NCBI RefSeq assembly: GCF_000218685.1
Contig: NW_006763291.1
Span: 1,201,789-1,265,788, forward strand
Length of the DNA stretch: 64,000 bases
Reading direction: 5' to 3'
Origin: Serpula lacrymans var. lacrymans S7.9
Taxonomy: Eukaryota > Basidiomycota > Agaricomycetes > Boletales > Serpulaceae
In this document: piece by piece, positions 59,372-64,000 of the stretch
Numbering within the stretch: position 1 is the stretch's first letter
Layout: each line of letters opens with the position of its first letter
The notes under the pieces: model-generated
The model's database searches: none
Seen by the model: only the letters and a program-made list of their open reading frames with translations
What the model was told of the DNA's origin: nothing
Position numbers and translations under genes: made by a program

Positions 59372-61014
59372 ATGCTTACGCTTTCTTCACACACAAAACA
59401 GCGAACATATCTATCGCGAACAGCCAGGAAACAGTGGCATCTGCCTGTCGAAATCATTGACCTTATTACTTCCAGCGTTGATCGTCGTCAAGACTTGATA
59501 TCTTTCGCTCTCTCATGCCATGCTCACAAACAGGTCGCCATACCTCGTTACAGCGAGTATCGCATAATTCGCTCTCCTCTCCAGTCTCCCATATGGGCAC
59601 ATCTTGCAGCACGTCCTGACCTGGGACGAAATATCCAAGTACTCGATATTCTATGTGATCATATCTCGTCTGCATGCAGACCACATCGCGTTCCTACCAC
59701 CTGGGTAGACCCATCTCATGCTTCATTGACGTCCGCCACAGATGTGACAGACGCATTTGTCAACGCTCTGCGCTCAATGGAGTCCTTACATACGTTCTCG
59801 TGGGCCACGGACTTCAAATTTCACCTAGAGTACGAGCGCACATTTGAGGAGAATATCTGGAGTGCTCTTCAGCATAATAAATCACTGAGACACGTAGAAT
59901 TCTCCGATCCTTCATTTCATCGCAGCTTCTATCACTATGACAACTTTCACCGTTCCGCAAATCCGGTAAGTGAGCGGACCATTATCGTAACACTTTGTCC
60001 ATGCTCATACAGCTATCTATGTATCCAGCTTTGGGGTTTATCCAACCTCACATCGCTGTCCTTGATAAATGGACCTTACCTGTACGATACATTATGTGGC
60101 TCCAATTTTAGACGTATGCTCGTTTCATCGCCCATGCTAGAGGCAAGTGCCCAACCCTACCAGTCTATCCAAGATCTCTATATTGATGATTCTCTAGGTT
60201 CTCTGCATTCGCCTCGATTATAGGCTTTGTAACATCAACCCAGTATTCTCAGGAATACACTGGCCTCGTCTACGCAAATTATCCCTCAAGATTTTTGCGG
60301 ATCCAAGGGATCATGGAAGGGCATTTGCCAATTTTCTAGAGTGTCATCCGACACTTGAGGACGTTGAATGGCAATATCTTCACCCCATAAACCTGAGATC
60401 TGGCAGTCTGCCTTTACTGCGTCAATTATCCACGGCAGATGACGGTAACGGGATTTTAGAGGTCATTCGGCACCCCACAACACCTCCTCGGCCTATCCAG
60501 AGCCTAGGCAAAGTCCCGCTAAATACTAGATACTTGATAGCATTGAAAACCATCGACAGAAACGTTCTACACAAGCTGGAGCTCCATTTTTTCGAGTCGC
60601 TCGACTCTCTACGCAGTGTTGCTAACATGTTTCCAAACTTGATGTGGTTGCGCGTACCGTCCGTCGACTATCAACACGATTATACCACAGCCACGTATTC
60701 GTCTATTCACATGGTACGTGTTTTTATTTAGTATGCCAATCTCCTTTTTTCATATATATTTCGAGCAGGGCGAGTGGGCGGAACTTCTCCCATTATTCCC
60801 AAGGCTGGAAGTGTTTCATGGAGTATCATTTCTGAAAGATGTCGAACCTTACAATAACGACGATAGAGCTGCTGACCTCAAGGCGTTATGCCCGCATCTA
60901 CGGCGAATAGATCATTGGGGCGATACATCCGATATCATCGTCATCATCCATCAGGAAGGGAGTCGAGTGACGTGGAAAGAGATGCTGGTCTATAATTATG
61001 TTGAGTGTTTGTAA
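59372..61014 (+). CDS. F-box-like/LRR-like protein, second of a tandem pair
   Basis: Start ATG at 59372 (MLTLSSHTKQRTYLS). The F-box-like part is WHLPVEIIDLITSSVDRRQD, LISFALSCHAHKQVAIPRYS. Introns: 59966-60028, then 60143-60197, which begins GCAAGT (a GC-AG intron) and joins SSPMLE to VLCIRLDYRLCNINP, and a third at about 60715-60768. LRR-like parts include LSNLTSLSLINGPYL, WPRLRKLSLKIFADP, LHKLELHFFESLDSL and a final LCPHLRRIDHWGDT, VTWKEM. About 490 residues. Paralogue of the gene at 56074. Confidence 0.75.
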
Positions 61015-61278
61015 GAGTGTTTTTCGGCTCAGTCGATGATTCGGGGATATCAGATACCAGTTTAAACTAATGGAATTTTCTTATTATTGTCAACTTGTAC
61101 TCTGTGTAATACACTGGGTTGGAACAGTATAAAACTACGACAGATAATGTTATTGGGGCTAGTGACTGAACAAGAGTGGTGAGATAGACGATCCTTGCGA
61201 TGATTGAACTGGGAAATTTTGCAGGTAACCTAGTTGCTACAGGTATAAGTTGAATGCGTAAATTATGTGGTTTTGTTG
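61015..61278. other. Convergent 3' flank
   Basis: Short AT-rich region between the F-box-like gene and the tRNA ligase gene; nothing else seen. Confidence 0.5.
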
Positions 61279-63970
61279 TTAATATTGTAAGCCCTTGATG
61301 CGCCCTTTTGCATGTATTCCCTCTAATTCCATAGATTCCACGCCATCTCCTCTGTTCTTCCGCCACGCCTCTACGATTGACTTACCCTCAATAGGTAGCA
61401 CATTGGCATCACGCGTGCCCACCGTAATGTGCATCCTTCCTCTCACCTCTTCAGGTAACTTGGACACAAACTCATGTCCCTCCTGTCCATCGTCAGTGTG
61501 GCCCAGAGCATCCGTATCAACCTCCAGATCATCCACCGTGATTGCCATCACACGTTCGTTCCAGACGAGATGTCCCAAATTAAACTTGAAGAGAGGAGGT
61601 GCTGGGGTCCGGTGTAAAGCACTGCATCGTTCCCAAAGCTCGTACTCAGCCGGAAGTGTGTTTCGGTGCACAATCGTGACATGTGGCCTCCCTGCCACTC
61701 TTTTATCGCTGACCAATTGTTCCCAGAGCGCCTTCCCACTCTCTGGCACATCGTCGGCTTCTCGCAGCTTCTCTCCGATGGACTGGACCAGATCAACCTC
61801 AGCCAGCAATCCGAAATAGCGTGGAGTGGCATCGTCGTCGTCGCTCTTCTTCTTCTTTTTCTTATCATCTGGCTTTTTAGACCTTGGGACGTATCCCATA
61901 GCTAGTTGTGCCGCTTCACTAATCTTCTCTTCGCTCGGTCGCTCAAGCCCTAAAATATCTACGCAGCCATCGACTGCTCTCCTTATCGCTTGCTCTGGAG
62001 TTTCCTCCACGTTCATTTCAATGGTGACGTCCATCTCGTTGTCTGATAGCTCTTCATAGCCTTTGAGGAATTGCCAAATGGCGTCTTCGTGTGATTTCGT
62101 GATCTTGTCAGCGCGCAGTGATTGGTGATTGTCGCCCCGCGAAAATACACGGTCTCCACAAATCCGCTGGATAGTGGCCGGGGGCTCGTCGAGTGCCCAA
62201 TTAAGGGCCAGTAGCCTTACGGGCGGATCCATATGGGAGACAGCTTCACGAAGCTGTTCACGATGTTGCACAAGATGGTTATTTCTGTACAAAAATTGGT
62301 ATCAGATTAATCAGATTATCAAGGGTCTCAGCGAAATGGGTAACACGCTTACTTATCAGCTATAACCACATCATGTAATTTCAGTAGTTCAACAACATTC
62401 TTGATAAAAATAGGCGCAGGTTTTTTAGCTTGGACGTCGTCACTTTGCGTGTGACCAAACTTAAACAGATGAGCGAGAGCAACGGCGACAGTTGTTTTAC
62501 CTGCGCGAAGAGAATGAGTAATGATCACTGACATCGAGAGAGAGTGGATTACTTACCACACCCAGGAATAGCTATCGGAACGATGATCGTTTTTCCAAAC
62601 GCCTTATCGCTCGCAGCGGATTCCTTGATCTCACTCAGATCAGTTTTGCCTCCGTCGTCTTCCAGCCATCTGAGAAACTTCTCCCTGGTGCTAATGATAC
62701 CCTTGCCCTTCGTATATTCAGAGAAAGCACCCCGGTTCTTCGATATCTCTTCTTTGACCCACTTGATATACACCTTGGTCTCGGGCCTTTTCAATTTTGA
62801 CCTTGGAAGCTTTGCATCTTGCAAAGAACCTTTTGTGTTTAAAAGAATCTTCGTGATTTCGCGCCAATCTCTATACATCATATAGGGTTCATCGAATTTG
62901 ACTTTGAAGAAAAAGGAAGAGCCAGCAGGATAGGGTGGAGGACATGTAGTGTTTCGATCGCTGGCATGAGTGGGCACGGAAATGTGAGTCCGAACGACAA
63001 ATCCTTCGAGGGCTTCATCATTCCACTTCCCTGTTTCGCCAATCTTGTCCGTGAAAGCTTTGACCTCTGGAATTGTCTGGAGTTCTATAGACGCAGTTTT
63101 AATGAAGCCCCACTCGTCTGCAAATGCGTCCACTGCGGTAGTTGGCAATGTGCGGAATGCTTTTGTAGTTTCGTTGAAGCCATGAAGATGAAGGCCTGAT
63201 TTGTCAGATGAGTACGGAAGTACGTGTTCCTCGAAACTATCGTCACAGAGCTGCGGAGAATTGAGATAGCTTGAGTATGCATGGGCCAGCAACAAAGTGT
63301 TCACACTACATACCTCAGCTATAGCAGTCCAATTCTTCTCCCATAAAGTGGAAGCGAACTGCTCTTCTGTCTTTCCCTTGTCAGCCAGATGACGTCGCAA
63401 CCATCGGTGACCTGCTTCGGAGTGCGACTCGGTAACACCTTTTACGGGACCAAGCGAGTGTTTCGAAGTCACAAGCAGTTTCGAAGGAGTAAGCGCAGCG
63501 ATGAAGATAATGCATCCGTTAGATTTGAGTGTCAGTGTATATGGAGAGCCGGTGTAAGCTTCCAAGGATTTCCACTAAGTTTATAGGGGAGGAAGGGTCA
63601 TCCATCAATTCGATCAGAATGACTCGGTGAAACGACATAATAATGTACATACATTTGTCCAAGGCACTTCTCCAATATTGAAGAATTTATCGTATCCTCT
63701 GACAACGATTCGATGTTTGGCCTTTCCAGTACCATCCACACCATCGTTCTTGTCGGAAAGTTTCAGAGAAAACAGTCCTCTCGCCAATGTCGGGAAAGGA
63801 GAAGGAATGTCATAATACTTGAATTCATTCATCTTCCAGCTTCGAACGGTAACTTCTGGATCGGAAGGCGCGGCATACTCTGACGACCGCACAAGTTTGG
63901 GCGATTTCGAGGATAGCATGTAGAGGTCGGCGATGAGCTGCGAGTCTTCTGGGCTACATGGAGGGGTCAT
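61279..63970 (-). CDS. TRL1: Fungal tRNA ligase Trl1 (ligase-kinase-CPD)
   Basis: Essential enzyme that heals and seals tRNA exons (and HAC1-type mRNA) after endonuclease cleavage. Start at 63970 (MTPPCSPEDSQLIADLYML), 30 bp from the window edge. The ligase domain has RGYDKFFNIGEVPW, motif I-like TLKSNGCIIFIAAL (nucleotidylated Lys), motif IV EGFVVRTHIS and motif V FFFKVKFDEPY. The kinase domain has the P-loop IPIAIPGCGK joined by an intron to TTVAVALAHLF, and later HDVVIADKNNHLVQHREQLR. The cyclic phosphodiesterase domain has the two HxT motifs PHVTIVH and MHITVGT. A Lys-run linker (KKKKKK) sits in the last exon. About five introns; stop at 61279. All three catalytic modules look intact. Confidence 0.95.
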
Positions 63971-64000
63971 GTTGGAGATGGTTCTCTTGAACGACGAAAG

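Overview
The window is nuclear DNA of a filamentous basidiomycete, most likely a mushroom-forming Agaricomycete. Genes are broken by many short introns (about 50-60 bp, GTRNGT...YAG). The gene content fits: NACHT-ankyrin STAND proteins with a characteristic Agaricomycete N-terminus, families of F-box/LRR-like proteins, a Ser/Thr-rich single-pass wall-sensor-like protein and a GPI-type aspartic protease. All gene models were spliced by eye from reading frame, GT-AG signals and family knowledge, so exon edges are approximate unless stated.

Layout. 0.3-4.8 kb: a NACHT-ankyrin STAND (NLR-like) gene carrying an altered P-loop and a 1-bp frameshift inside a long ankyrin array. 5.5-9.5 kb: a Hos1/HDAC8-like histone deacetylase (-) divergent from a mucin-like single-pass membrane protein (+). 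10.1-26 kb: the most unusual block, a cluster of alpha-helical proteins whose segment order resembles ClyA/Xax/Cry6-type alpha-pore-forming toxins. It holds two long paralogues (A, B) and a decayed third copy (C) on the minus strand, a two-module protein with a hydrophobic hairpin (EF, minus), and three shorter single-module paralogues (G, H, I) on the plus strand. A roadblock dynein light chain gene is embedded in it. The 3' end of gene A is repeated five times in tandem at about 95 bp.

26.5-47.4 kb is mostly housekeeping: GRIP golgin (Imh1-like), Kel3/KLHDC4-like kelch protein, aspartic protease, F-box protein, Atg14/UVRAG-family protein, glutathione-independent formaldehyde dehydrogenase, TMEM242-like membrane protein, ribosomal protein eL14 (with a 6-nt first coding exon) and an F-box-like gene. 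47.4-56 kb is a gene-poor stretch with decayed ORFs, one of them perhaps a cytochrome P450 relic. 56-61 kb holds two tandem F-box/LRR-like paralogues, one needing a GC-AG intron. The window ends with an apparently complete fungal tRNA ligase gene (TRL1) on the minus strand.

The strongest candidate for an undescribed system is the 10-26 kb helical-protein cluster. It contains repeated duplication, a two-module fusion, a pseudogene, and only one member with an obvious membrane-inserting segment. Pore formation is a fold-level inference from sequence pattern, not something shown by the DNA.
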